A stretch of 38,282 bases of DNA from an uncultured Mobiluncus sp. (GTDB lineage: Bacteria; Actinomycetota; Actinomycetes; Actinomycetales; Actinomycetaceae): NCBI RefSeq assembly GCF_902488535.1, contig NZ_CABTWO010000019.1, positions 1 to 38,282 of the forward strand, written 5' to 3'. Shown here piece after piece: positions 1 through 7,676 of this stretch. The notes below the pieces were generated by a model. That model was given only the letters and a program-made list of their open reading frames with translations, did no database searches and was not told where the DNA came from. The translations under genes and the position numbers were made by a program. Within the stretch, counting starts at the first letter, position 1, and every line of letters starts with the position of its first letter.

Positions 1-512
1 GAGTTAGCCATATTGAAACGAGAGTCGCCAACATAAGCAAAAGAAATCTCATTGTACGGCTTACCACTCTGCTCATGCATGGTCAACATGTCACACAACA
101 TCTGAGTGGGATGCCACTGATCAGTCAAACCGTTCCACACCGGCACGCCCGACATCTCAGCCAAAACATCCACCTTGTGCTGAGAATCGCCACGGTATTC
201 AATACCGTCATAGAAACGACCCAACACTCGAGCAGTATCCTCAATAGATTCCTTGTGACCCATCTGAGAACCGGACGGATCCAGATAGGTAACATGAGCG
301 CCTTGATCATAGGCAGCAACCTCAAAAGAGCAGCGGGTACGGGTCGAGGTCTTTTCGAAGATCAGAGCAATGTTCTTGTTCTTCAGGTACTGAACTTCGC
401 GACCTTCCTTCTTCGCGGCTTTCAGCTCAGCAGCCAACTCCAGCAACTCCAACCACTCAGCAGGAGTAAAATCGAGTTCTTTCAAAAAGTGACGACCGTG
501 AAAATCAGTCAT
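1..512 (-). CDS. arcB: Ornithine carbamoyltransferase, catabolic ArcB type (3' end cut by window edge)
   Basis: The first 170 codons are present and the gene runs off the left edge. The enzyme interconverts ornithine plus carbamoyl phosphate and citrulline plus phosphate; in the arginine deiminase pathway it runs towards carbamoyl phosphate, which then yields ATP. Seen: the carbamoyl-phosphate loop STRTR inside EKTSTRTRCSFEVAAYDQGA, the stretch GSQMGHKESIEDTARVLG, and HPTQ in DQWHPTQMLCDMLTM, followed by the start of the ornithine-binding domain. The start ATG at 512-510 has a good ribosome site (GGAAGGGA) just upstream. The wording of the N-terminal half resembles catabolic ArcB more than biosynthetic ArgF, but motifs alone do not separate them. 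No arginine-pathway neighbour is visible on the right, so the rest of an arc or arg operon would lie to the left. Confidence 0.9.
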   Translation of the reverse strand, partial: MTDFHGRHFLKELDFTPAEWLELLELAAELKAAKKEGREVQYLKNKNIALIFEKTSTRTRCSFEVAAYDQGAHVTYLDPSGSQMGHKESIEDTARVLGRFYDGIEYRGDSQHKVDVLAEMSGVPVWNGLTDQWHPTQMLCDMLTMHEQSGKPYNEISFAYVGDSRFNMAN

Positions 513-985
513 GATTGTCCCTTCCATAGATAGGTAATTATCCTGATTCGGGGGAAAGAGCTTTCTGGATTGTCCAAAAAAACCGCAGTCCACCCAAGCA
601 CGTCTTTTGTGCGTAGGTTTAACAGCCCTCGAAACAAGAATGATGTTACCTCGGACATGTCACCGAACACAGGGGATGTGACCCTTATTGCGCACGAAAT
701 TGAAAAATAAACCCCTCTATATCCGGTCTATGCTAAGTAAAAACTCGAGACAACAGAGTCTTATCCGTACCTAAACGGTGATTACCATTGCATTTCGTAT
801 CTTTGGGCATGAGAGCGATTTCGGAAAGCGACATGGTTCTAGTCCATCCCCTATGCGAGATTCCTGACGAATCTGCCTTCTGGTGTGCAGAATAGTCCTT
901 TTGAAAGGGAATTCTGAGATTCGGACATCTGTTGAGCTTGCCGTATACGAAAATACACAACTTTGTCTCGCTGTAAGGAACAGCT
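513..985. other. Gene-poor intergenic region upstream of arcB
   Basis: About 470 bases with no convincing gene on either strand; the short open frames lack ribosome sites and family features. It should hold the arcB promoter (GATAAT about 25 bases before the arcB ribosome site is a possible -10). An inverted pair GTCAC (659-663) and GTGAC (678-682) is present, as is an AT-rich stretch near 695-740. No tRNA or riboswitch was recognised. Confidence 0.5.
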
Positions 986-1020
986 GCGGTGACAGTCCGA
1001 ATAATTCAGCCTGTCACCGC
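986..1020 (-). terminator. Hairpin downstream of folD
   Basis: Perfect 10-bp inverted repeat GCGGTGACAG (986-995) and CTGTCACCGC (1011-1020) with a 15-base loop, 19 bases beyond the folD stop. There is no T-run on the minus strand after it, so it is a probable but non-canonical terminator or 3'-end stabilising hairpin. Confidence 0.5.
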
Positions 1021-1038
1021 CCTTCTAGCAATGAAAAT

Positions 1039-1941
1039 TTAAATCCCGGCCGCGCGTTCCGCGGCTTCGACCACGTTGACCAGCAACAACGCCCGGGTCA
1101 TGGGCCCGACCCCGCCGGGATTCGGCGTCAACCAGGCGGCCACCCGGTCGACCCCGTCCGCCACGTCACCGTGCAATCGAGACTTGCCGGTATCCGGATC
1201 GATAACCCGAGACACGCCCACGTCAAACACGGCAGCGCCGGGCTTGACCATGTCCGCGGTGATAATGCCCGCGACCCCGGAGGCCGCCACAATGACGTCT
1301 GCCTGGCGACATTTCGCAGCCAAATCCTGGGTTCCGGTATGGCACGAAGTCACGGTGGCGTTGACATCTTTACGTCCCAGCAGCAGCCCGATGGAACGAC
1401 CCACCGTAGTGCCGCGGCCCACCACGCACACGTCTTTACCGTTGAAATCCAAACCGAAACGACGACCCAGCTCGATGACAGCCCGGGGAGTACAGGGCAA
1501 AGGCGAAGTAATCGGCTCTGACACCCGCAACACCAGACGACCCAGGTTCATGGGATGCAGGCCATCGGCATCTTTATCCGGGTCGATAGCTTCCAAAATC
1601 CGGTTCGTGTCCATACCCTTAGGTAACGGTAGCTGCACGATATATCCCGTACAGGCCGGGTCCTGGTTCAAACGTTGCACCGCCGCCATGACTTCGTCTT
1701 GGCTGGCGGTGGCAGGCAAATCGACCCGAATGGACTCGATGCCAACCTCCGCGCAGTCCCGATGTTTACCAGCCACGTAGGTTACGGAACCGGGATCCTC
1801 GCCGACCAGAATGGTGCCCAGCCCGGGAATGACCCCGCGCTCACGTACCGCGGCGACACGCGCCTGCAACTCGGCTTTGATAGCACCAGCGGTGGCTTTG
1901 CCGTCCAGGACCTGAGCTGGCCCCTCCCAGGGCGCCCTCAT
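1039..1941 (-). CDS. folD: Bifunctional methylene-THF dehydrogenase / methenyl-THF cyclohydrolase
   Basis: FolD oxidises 5,10-methylene-THF to 5,10-methenyl-THF (NADP-linked) and hydrolyses it to 10-formyl-THF in the cytosol, supplying formyl groups for purines and initiator Met-tRNA. The 300 residues match the usual FolD length. Seen: YVAGKHRDCAEVGI with the catalytic Lys of the YxxxK motif, the folate-site QLPLPKGMD, the Rossmann motif VVGRGTTVGRSIGLLL, and the C-terminal signature PGGVGPMTRALLLVN. The start ATG overlaps the glyA stop by four bases (ATGA at 1941-1938), so translation is probably coupled to glyA, and both genes would be under the ZTP riboswitch ahead of glyA. GlyA makes methylene-THF, FolD's substrate, so the pair forms a one-carbon module. 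Confidence 0.97.
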   Translation of the reverse strand: MRAPWEGPAQVLDGKATAGAIKAELQARVAAVRERGVIPGLGTILVGEDPGSVTYVAGKHRDCAEVGIESIRVDLPATASQDEVMAAVQRLNQDPACTGYIVQLPLPKGMDTNRILEAIDPDKDADGLHPMNLGRLVLRVSEPITSPLPCTPRAVIELGRRFGLDFNGKDVCVVGRGTTVGRSIGLLLGRKDVNATVTSCHTGTQDLAAKCRQADVIVAASGVAGIITADMVKPGAAVFDVGVSRVIDPDTGKSRLHGDVADGVDRVAAWLTPNPGGVGPMTRALLLVNVVEAAERAAGI

Positions 1942-3230
1942 TGCACCAGTCCCGGATAGAGCGGGAAGGCTTCGGTCAGTTTCGCCACCCGAGCCCGATA
2001 CTTGGCCACGTCCACCGCGGATTCGCCCGCGGCGCCGTCCACCAGCACGGAGGCGATAATGTCGGCAACCTCACGGAACTCCGCCTCGCCAAAGCCGCGA
2101 GTAGCCAGAGCCGGGGTGCCGATACGCAAACCGGAAGTGACCGCCGGGGGACGCGGATCGAACGGCACCGCGTTACGGTTCACGGTAATGCCCGCTTCAT
2201 GCAGCAGGTTCTCGGCCTGTTGCCCGTCCAGGTTGGAGTTAACCAGGTCAACCAGTACCAAGTGAACATCGGTGCCGCCGGTCAACAGGTCGATGCCCGC
2301 CGCCTGGCAATCGGGCGCCATAAGGCGTTCAGCCAAAATTTGGGCGCCTTGGATGACGCGCTGCATCCGCTCTTTAAACTCAGGCGTGCCGGCAATCTTT
2401 AGCGCCACCGCTTTCGCCGCGACCACGTGCATCAGGGGACCGCCCTGCTGACCGGGGAAAACGGAACTGTTGATCTTCTTGCCGAACTTTTCCCCATCAC
2501 GAGACAGAATCAGACCCGAACGCGGCCCGCCAATGGTCTTGTGAATAGTCGTGGAAACCACGTCCGCGTAAGGCACCGGGGAGGGGTGCAGACCAGCGGC
2601 GACCAGACCCGCAAAGTGCGCCATATCGGTCCACAGATAGGCCCCGACCTCGTCCGCGATAGAGCGGAAAGCCGCAAAGTCCAGGTGTCGCGGATAGGCG
2701 GACCAGCCGGAAATAATCACATCAGGGCGCTCAGCCAACGCGAGTTCCCGCACCCGATCCATGTCGATACGCTTGGTATCCTGTTCCACCCCGTAGGCCG
2801 CGACCTGGTAGAGCCGACCGCTAAAGTTGATCTTCATGCCGTGAGTGAGGTGACCGCCGTGTGCCAAGCTCAGGCCCATAATCTTGTCTCCGGGCTTGAT
2901 GAGCGCGGAAAGTACCGCCGCGTTCGCCTGGGCGCCAGAGTGGGGCTGGACGTTCGCAAAATCGGCTCCGAACAGCTTTTTGGCCCGCTCGATGGCCAGG
3001 GTCTCGGCGACGTCCACGTTTTCACAGCCGCCGTAATAGCGTTTGCCCGGATAGCCTTCGGCATATTTGTTAGTCAAGACGCTGCCCTGGCATTGCAATA
3101 CGGCGCGCGGCACAAAGTTTTCCGACGCAATCATTTCCAGGGTGTCGCGCTGACGATTCAGTTCAGCATCCAGCACGGCCTGAATTTCCGGATCAACCTC
3201 AGAAAGGGGCTGGTTCATGACTTCAGTCAT
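1938..3230 (-). CDS. glyA: Serine hydroxymethyltransferase
   Basis: PLP enzyme converting serine plus THF to glycine plus 5,10-methylene-THF, the main entry of one-carbon units. The 430 residues are normal length. Seen: IASENFVPRAVLQ near the N-terminus, EGYPGKRYYGGCENVD, the PLP-lysine region STTIHKTIGGPRSG, and GTPALATRGFGEAEF near the C-terminus. The start chosen is ATG at 3230-3228 (MTEVMNQPLSEVDPE), directly after a strong GGAGGA ribosome site; an in-frame upstream ATG at 3347 would translate the riboswitch and is rejected. The gene is first in a glyA-folD operon with a 4-base overlap. Regulation is predicted through the ZTP riboswitch in its leader, linking methylene-THF supply to formyl-THF shortage. 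Confidence 0.97.
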   Translation of the reverse strand: MTEVMNQPLSEVDPEIQAVLDAELNRQRDTLEMIASENFVPRAVLQCQGSVLTNKYAEGYPGKRYYGGCENVDVAETLAIERAKKLFGADFANVQPHSGAQANAAVLSALIKPGDKIMGLSLAHGGHLTHGMKINFSGRLYQVAAYGVEQDTKRIDMDRVRELALAERPDVIISGWSAYPRHLDFAAFRSIADEVGAYLWTDMAHFAGLVAAGLHPSPVPYADVVSTTIHKTIGGPRSGLILSRDGEKFGKKINSSVFPGQQGGPLMHVVAAKAVALKIAGTPEFKERMQRVIQGAQILAERLMAPDCQAAGIDLLTGGTDVHLVLVDLVNSNLDGQQAENLLHEAGITVNRNAVPFDPRPPAVTSGLRIGTPALATRGFGEAEFREVADIIASVLVDGAAGESAVDVAKYRARVAKLTEAFPLYPGLVQ

Positions 3231-3249
3231 AGTTCCTCCATAGTTTTGC

Positions 3250-3366
3250 GAGCACAACCCAGGCGTCCGATTGTGTAAATGCGCTCCCCGGAGGGTTATT
3301 CCTCCTGCCCACTGTCCCCGCGAAACAATCCGGGGTCGGGTAGACATCGCCAGTCGCTGCCTTTAC
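3250..3366 (-). promoter_or_regulatory. ZTP (pfl-motif) riboswitch in the glyA-folD leader
   Basis: Read on the minus strand, the leader contains the two conserved halves of the ZTP aptamer. The 5' half has GCAGCGACTGGCG (3360-3348). The 3' half has CTCCGGGGAGCGC (centred near 3288) and then CGCCTGGG (3265-3258). GGCG and CGCC can form the characteristic pseudoknot. The spacer between the halves is longer than the minimal aptamer, as is common. The element sits 20 bases upstream of the glyA ribosome site. ZTP riboswitches are known to precede glyA, folD, fhs and purH genes and switch them on when Z nucleotides accumulate. The sequence CACAA/TTGTG flanking CGCC may serve as a switching helix (inference). 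Confidence 0.85.
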
Positions 3367-3482
3367 AGGTTATCAAAAAATTTATCTCCCCCCACACCCC
3401 GTTAATTCCGTCGGTTCGAGCGAAAACTTGGGTTTCCGAGGCAAACCGGCTCCACGGGCGCCGCAAGGAGGCGAAAGTCTGT

Positions 3483-3488
3483 TAAAAT
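3483..3488 (+). promoter_or_regulatory. -10 element of a leaderless promoter (small membrane protein)
   Basis: TAAAAT ends six bases before the ATG at 3495, which would place the transcription start at or next to the start codon. The AGGAGG at 3466-3471 is too far from the ATG (23 bases) to be its ribosome site. Confidence 0.5.
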
Positions 3489-3494
3489 CCAGTC

Positions 3495-4049
3495 ATGAGT
3501 TCGTTGCCGGCGCCGTATTGGGGAATGACGATACCCGTTCAGGTCATTCCCCAGGACAAGTGGACCGCCACCCAAAACCTGGTCTATTTCCTGATCGTGG
3601 TCGGCACTATCGCGCTGACCTTGGGTGTCGTGTGGCTGATTCGCCACTTCCACGGCGACACCGTCATTCCAGACACGGCCCCCCGTCACGAAGAAATCAA
3701 ACTCATCTATGAAGAGACTCTCTCTGCCGCGGACCGTGTCGTCGTGCGGGATAATCAAGTCATCGAGGCGGTGCGCTACATCCCGAGAGATCCGAACCTG
3801 GTCGCTCCGCTGCAACTGTGGCGGGACAAGCGGCGCGAATGGGCTGGTGAAATGGCTTTCCTGGAGTCCTTGGGGAAAAATCCCGCACCGGAAACACTGA
3901 CGGACGCCGGCAACGCGGAAACACTGCGCCGCCTGCACGGCTTAGCGCAGGAACTCGAAGCCTCCCAGCGCGGCCTGCTGCGCGCCATTCGACAATCCAT
4001 CGCCACCGGGACCGAAAACCTGCCCTTGGGCACCGACGCGAATTCCTAA
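3495..4049 (+). CDS. Small single-pass membrane protein, function unknown
   Basis: 184 residues. I do not recognise a named family. There is one hydrophobic segment at about residues 28-49 (NLVYFLIVVGTIALTLGVVW), followed by a charged, probably cytosolic, helical domain rich in Glu, Arg and Leu, with no enzyme motif. The N-terminus is Pro-rich and carries no cleavable signal site. The gene is flanked by minus-strand glyA upstream and convergent with the DyP peroxidase gene ten bases downstream, so it is probably a single-gene unit. A -10-like TAAAAT lies six bases before the ATG, suggesting a leaderless mRNA. Codon use looks like that of the neighbours. It is likely a conserved hypothetical of actinobacteria. 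Confidence 0.75.
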   Translation: MSSLPAPYWGMTIPVQVIPQDKWTATQNLVYFLIVVGTIALTLGVVWLIRHFHGDTVIPDTAPRHEEIKLIYEETLSAADRVVVRDNQVIEAVRYIPRDPNLVAPLQLWRDKRREWAGEMAFLESLGKNPAPETLTDAGNAETLRRLHGLAQELEASQRGLLRAIRQSIATGTENLPLGTDANS

Positions 4050-4059
4050 GCACGCCGGC

Positions 4060-5169
4060 CTATTTTTCCAGCAACCCCTGTCCCCAGTAGGTTTCCGCGC
4101 TGGTTCCTGGAACAATCCAGTAAACCGCCGAACCGATGTGGGAAATAAACTTGTTCAACAAGTCGTGCATATCCAGGCGCTTTTGAATGGCCGCGAACTG
4201 GAGTTCCGGGTTTCGCTGGAAAGACACCCACACCAGACCGCTGTTGGTCAGGTCAGACTGTCCCGGTTCCGGAGCGTCGTCGTAGGCAAAAGCCCGGCGA
4301 CGCAGCTTATCGGAGCCATCTTCGGTATGTTCGCGGGACAGCGCCAGGTGAGAACGCCGATCAATGATGAAGTTACCGGCCTCGTCCACCGCGTCCATGT
4401 CCTCTTCATCGAACTCGCCGCCGCCGCTCAACGGACCACCATCGGAAAGTTTGCGGCCGATGACGCGCTCGCGGGCGGGACGGTCCAGCAACTCCCACGG
4501 ATCGAGGAAGTTTTGAATCCGGCGCAACACCATAATGGTAGAACCATCCAGGTAGGCCTGGTCTCCAGCACCGTCCAGCCACACCTGCTCGGAGAATTCC
4601 TCCGCGTTGGACGGGTTCACAGTGCCGTCTACCTGGCCGAACGGATTTCGCGGGGTCGTGCCGCGCGGGGCGGAACCGTAGGCGTAAGTAAAGCCCTTTT
4701 GCATCCAGAACAACGTGGCCTTGCCCTGGCACTTGGCCAGTAACAGGCGACCGGCCGCGAACAAGGTGCCCGGGTCGTCGCAGCAAATCTGGAACACCAA
4801 ATCGGTCTGACCCCAGCGTTCCTGCAGCTGGTCGAGTTTGAAAGCGGGAATGTCATGCAAGCCCTCGGGTTTCAGTTCCGGCTTACCCAAGAAATCAAAA
4901 ATTCGTTCCCCGAAACCGCAGGTGATGGTCAGGTTGGCGGTGACCGCGACCATTTCCGGAGCTAGGAAGTTCGGAATCGGGTTGCCCTGGGTCAGCTGGC
5001 GGGCCGTGGCGGTCAGGTCCTTTAGCAGCTCAATGAACGCCGCTTTGTCCAAGCTGGGTTCCAGGTTCATCCCCAAAACTTCCAGATGCGCCTGCGGGGG
5101 CTGTTCCACCCCGGACTGCACCCGGCCATCGAAAGGAATAGTAGCTTTTTGCAACGCGGTTTCACACAT
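4060..5169 (-). CDS. DyP-type haem peroxidase
   Basis: 369 residues, with the diagnostic GxxDG motif in NPFGQVDGTVNP (catalytic Asp about 181). The region RRSHLALSREHTED followed by KLRRRAFAYDD fits the proximal haem ligand (His about 274) and distal-Arg segment of the family. The family oxidises dyes, phenolics or porphyrin-like substrates with peroxide. The opening resembles EfeB-like DyPs, but there is no Tat signal peptide, so the protein should stay in the cytosol. No efeU/efeO iron-uptake genes and no encapsulin gene are next to it. The ATG start has AGGAG nine bases upstream; a possible promoter is TTCAAC (5237-5232), 18 bases, TAAGAT (5213-5208). It stands alone, convergent with the gene on its left. 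Confidence 0.92.
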   Translation of the reverse strand: MCETALQKATIPFDGRVQSGVEQPPQAHLEVLGMNLEPSLDKAAFIELLKDLTATARQLTQGNPIPNFLAPEMVAVTANLTITCGFGERIFDFLGKPELKPEGLHDIPAFKLDQLQERWGQTDLVFQICCDDPGTLFAAGRLLLAKCQGKATLFWMQKGFTYAYGSAPRGTTPRNPFGQVDGTVNPSNAEEFSEQVWLDGAGDQAYLDGSTIMVLRRIQNFLDPWELLDRPARERVIGRKLSDGGPLSGGGEFDEEDMDAVDEAGNFIIDRRSHLALSREHTEDGSDKLRRRAFAYDDAPEPGQSDLTNSGLVWVSFQRNPELQFAAIQKRLDMHDLLNKFISHIGSAVYWIVPGTSAETYWGQGLLEK

Positions 5170-5207
5170 TTTCCATAACTCCTCGGTAAATCTAAGCAGT
5201 AACTCTC

Positions 5208-5237
5208 ATCTTAGCCTCTCGTCATCTCCCGGTTGAA
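5208..5237 (-). promoter_or_regulatory. Candidate promoter of the DyP peroxidase gene
   Basis: On the minus strand, TTCAAC (-35-like, 5237-5232) and TAAGAT (-10-like, 5213-5208) are 18 bases apart, about 40 bases before the ATG. The rest of 5240-5370 shows no gene; no DtxR/IdeR-type iron box is evident. Confidence 0.4.
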
Positions 5238-5370
5238 CCGAAACTGAACCCCAGCCCGACCGGCCTGGTGCCCGGAGCTACGCAATCTCTGCGGACAACC
5301 CGCCGACCGCGCTTGGGAAGACTAATCACCGAGCGGCTCCCCACGAAAACGGTCGCCGCGGCGTGAGGCC

Positions 5371-6531
5371 TCAACCGGCCACATTCACCTGGGGCTCACC
5401 CGTTTCCAAGCCCATTTCCTGGCCCAATCGATTCGCTTCGGCTATCAGGGTCGGCACAATCTCAGCTTCCGGCACGGTTTTGATGACCTGGCCCTTGATG
5501 AAGATCTGGCCTTTGCCGTTGCCGGAGGCCACGCCCAAATCGGCTTCCCGCGCTTCGCCCGGACCGTTGACGATACAGCCCATCACCGCGACCCGCAGCG
5601 GGTAGGTGATGTCTTTCAGCCCGGCGGTAACCTCATTAGCCAACGTGTAAACGTCGACTTGGGAACGTCCGCAGGACGGGCAGGACACGATTTCGAAGTT
5701 GCGTTTCCGCAGGCCCAGAGAACGCAAAATCTCTAACCCGACCTTGACCTCCTCAACCGGCGGGGCCGAAAGCGAAACCCGAATCGTGTCGCCAATCCCC
5801 TCGGAGAGCAACGCGCCAAAAGCGGTTGCGGATTTGATAGTGCCTTGGAAAGTTGGGCCGGCCTCCGTCACCCCCAGGTGCAGCGGCCAGTCCCCGTGCT
5901 GGGCCAACAGGCGGTAGGCCTGAATCATCGTCACCGGGTTGTGGTGTTTCACCGAGATGGCAAAGTCATGGAAATCCACGTCCTCGAACAGCGACGCCTC
6001 CCACATGGCGGACTCGGCGAGCGCCTCTGCGGTGGCTCCCCCAAATTTTTCATACAGCCGCTTGTCCAGAGACCCCGCGTTGACCCCGATGCGCAGCGCG
6101 GTGCCGTGGTCGGTGGCGGCTCGGGCGATTTCGCGCACTTGGTCGTCAAAAGCCCGGATGTTGCCGGGGTTCACCCGCACCGCCCCGCAGCCGGCCTCGA
6201 TGGCTTGGAACACATACTTGGGCTGGAAGTGAATGTCCGCCACCACCGGGATGGTAGCGCGTTTACAGATTTCGGGCAGCGCCGCGGCGTCGTCGGAGGA
6301 AGGGCAGGCCACTCGGATGATGTCGCAGCCCGCGGCCGTCAACTCGGCGATTTGCTGCAGGGTTGCCTCCACGTCAGAAGTCAGGGTGGTGGTCATGGAC
6401 TGGACGCTCACCGGGGCGTCTCCGCCCACGGCAACGCTGCCGACCTGGATTTGGCGGGTCTGGTGGCGCGGCGCCAACGGTTCACGGGCGGACAGAGACT
6501 TGGTGGGCATCCCCAGGTTAACTTCACTCAC
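5371..6531 (-). CDS. ispG: 4-hydroxy-3-methylbut-2-en-1-yl diphosphate synthase (IspG/GcpE)
   Basis: Penultimate step of the non-mevalonate isoprenoid pathway: converts MEcPP to HMBPP with a [4Fe-4S] cluster. Seen: RQIQVGSVAVGGDAPVSVQS and MTTTLTSD at the N-terminus, the TIM-barrel segment VRVNPGNI, and the cluster cysteines in IVSCPSCGR and VMGCIVNGPGEA. The 386 residues match the bacterial single-module form. Chosen start: GTG at 6531-6529, giving (M)SEVNLGMPTK, which aligns with the usual actinobacterial opening (xxxLGMP); a GAGGA lies just before it. ATG at 6510 is the alternative. The longer open frame up to 6729 would run into nei and is not supported. The gene is last in the block after nei, with a 116-base gap. 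Confidence 0.96.
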   Translation of the reverse strand: MSEVNLGMPTKSLSAREPLAPRHQTRQIQVGSVAVGGDAPVSVQSMTTTLTSDVEATLQQIAELTAAGCDIIRVACPSSDDAAALPEICKRATIPVVADIHFQPKYVFQAIEAGCGAVRVNPGNIRAFDDQVREIARAATDHGTALRIGVNAGSLDKRLYEKFGGATAEALAESAMWEASLFEDVDFHDFAISVKHHNPVTMIQAYRLLAQHGDWPLHLGVTEAGPTFQGTIKSATAFGALLSEGIGDTIRVSLSAPPVEEVKVGLEILRSLGLRKRNFEIVSCPSCGRSQVDVYTLANEVTAGLKDITYPLRVAVMGCIVNGPGEAREADLGVASGNGKGQIFIKGQVIKTVPEAEIVPTLIAEANRLGQEMGLETGEPQVNVAG

Positions 6532-6647
6532 GTCCTCGATTATTCCACCTTTACGTGGCGCTCGCACCAGGCGGGTCACGAGCGGGGTCGTCGGAAGTTG
6601 CGGTTTCCCGGCTCGGGTTTTGCCGAGGGTGCGGTTTCGCGTATTCC

Positions 6648-7676
6648 TCAGCGTTGGCAGCGCGGACACCAGTAGAGTTTTCGTCCCCCCACGATTTTGA
6701 GCTTGATGCTGGCGCGGCAGCGCAGACAAGGGCGGTCTTGGCGCTGGTAGACGTAGTAGCGAGAGTCTATAGCCTGGGGCTCACGCCCCGCGGCCAGCTC
6801 GCGTTCCACAAAGGTCGCGTAATCGTCAGGGTCCGCGGTGGTGATCCGTCCCGATTCCACGCCCAGCGGTAGGTATTCTTCCAGCCAGTTCCAGATTCGG
6901 CGCAGTTTGCGCGGGGTTACTTCACGAGCCGGTGTAAACGGGTTCAGACGTGCCGCGTACAGCACTTCGGCGCGGTAAATGTTGCCCACCCCGGCGATAA
7001 CGGACTGGTCCATGAGAGCCTCCCCAATACCCTTCTGACGGGTGGAACAACGTTTCACAAACTCCCTGAAGTCGCTGTCGGGACGCAGCGGGTCGGGTCC
7101 CAGCCGCGCCAAGACCGCAGCGACGCCCTCCTCATCCAGCAGTTCACAGGTGTTTGGCCCGGACAGGTCGGCCGCCCCGTGCGCGGTGACCAGGCGCAGA
7201 CGCACCGTCCCGTAGGGCGGGGGCGCCTGGAAAGGCGCGGGGGTCCAAAACCAGCGATCCGCGAAATGTTCGTGGGGCGCAAAAGCGGAATCATCGCGGT
7301 GAGTATGCACCGGAATCTCTACGATTTCCGCGCCCGGCTCCGCAGTATCGGCTAGGTCTAGCGCCGTGTCGGTATGCCGGGCGATGAACTGAGAATCCCC
7401 GTAAAAACGCCAGGAGCCGTAAATCCCCAAGTGAATATGCAGCCAGGTCAGGGACGGTTTAGAGGCGGGACTTGGCGCGGCAGGTTTGGTCTGAGACGGA
7501 GCAAAACCAAGGAACATATGTTTCCCATAGGCTTGCACGTCGACCAGACGCTGGGCGTCTAACTCGGCGGCGCCCGCGGCGAAACGCCCCTGCGGAGAGG
7601 ACGCCGCGACGACCTCGCCACTCATGACCTGGGCAAACTGAGCGGCCAGCCGATGAATAGCATGGCCTTCAGGCAC
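6648..7676 (-). CDS. nei: Fpg/Nei-family DNA glycosylase (endonuclease VIII-like)
   Basis: Base-excision repair enzyme that removes oxidised bases and cuts at the abasic site. Seen: the N-terminal catalytic Pro2-Glu3 in (M)PEGHAIHRL, the conserved Lys52 in AYGKHMFLGF, the helix-two-turn-helix with VIAGVGNIYRAEVL, and a C-terminal zinc finger CLRC...CPRC with the Arg-containing hairpin VGGRKLYW. The 342 residues are longer than E. coli Nei (about 263), partly through an insertion near residues 60-70 and mid-domain extra sequence. The start is GTG at 7676, fixed by the need for Pro as residue 2; it overlaps the 3' end of the amidohydrolase gene by eight bases, implying translational coupling. 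PEGH is more Nei-like than MutM-like (PELPE). Confidence 0.93.
   Translation of the reverse strand: MPEGHAIHRLAAQFAQVMSGEVVAASSPQGRFAAGAAELDAQRLVDVQAYGKHMFLGFAPSQTKPAAPSPASKPSLTWLHIHLGIYGSWRFYGDSQFIARHTDTALDLADTAEPGAEIVEIPVHTHRDDSAFAPHEHFADRWFWTPAPFQAPPPYGTVRLRLVTAHGAADLSGPNTCELLDEEGVAAVLARLGPDPLRPDSDFREFVKRCSTRQKGIGEALMDQSVIAGVGNIYRAEVLYAARLNPFTPAREVTPRKLRRIWNWLEEYLPLGVESGRITTADPDDYATFVERELAAGREPQAIDSRYYVYQRQDRPCLRCRASIKLKIVGGRKLYWCPRCQR

Noticed and set aside
659..682. GTCAC...GTGAC inverted pair as a CRP/FNR site for arcB
   Set aside because: The spacing (14 bases between half-sites) does not fit the TGTGA-N6-TCACA layout.
733..960. 75-codon minus-strand open frame in the arcB-folD gap
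   Set aside because: No ribosome site, no homology-like pattern, atypical composition.
2427..3278. 283-codon open frame opposite glyA
   Set aside because: Shadow of glyA; it also runs through the riboswitch.
3231..3347. N-terminal extension of glyA to an upstream ATG
   Set aside because: The region is the ZTP riboswitch; the ATG at 3230 has the ribosome site and the family N-terminus.
5845..6675. 276-codon open frame opposite ispG
   Set aside because: Gly/His/Arg-rich shadow of ispG without recognisable features.
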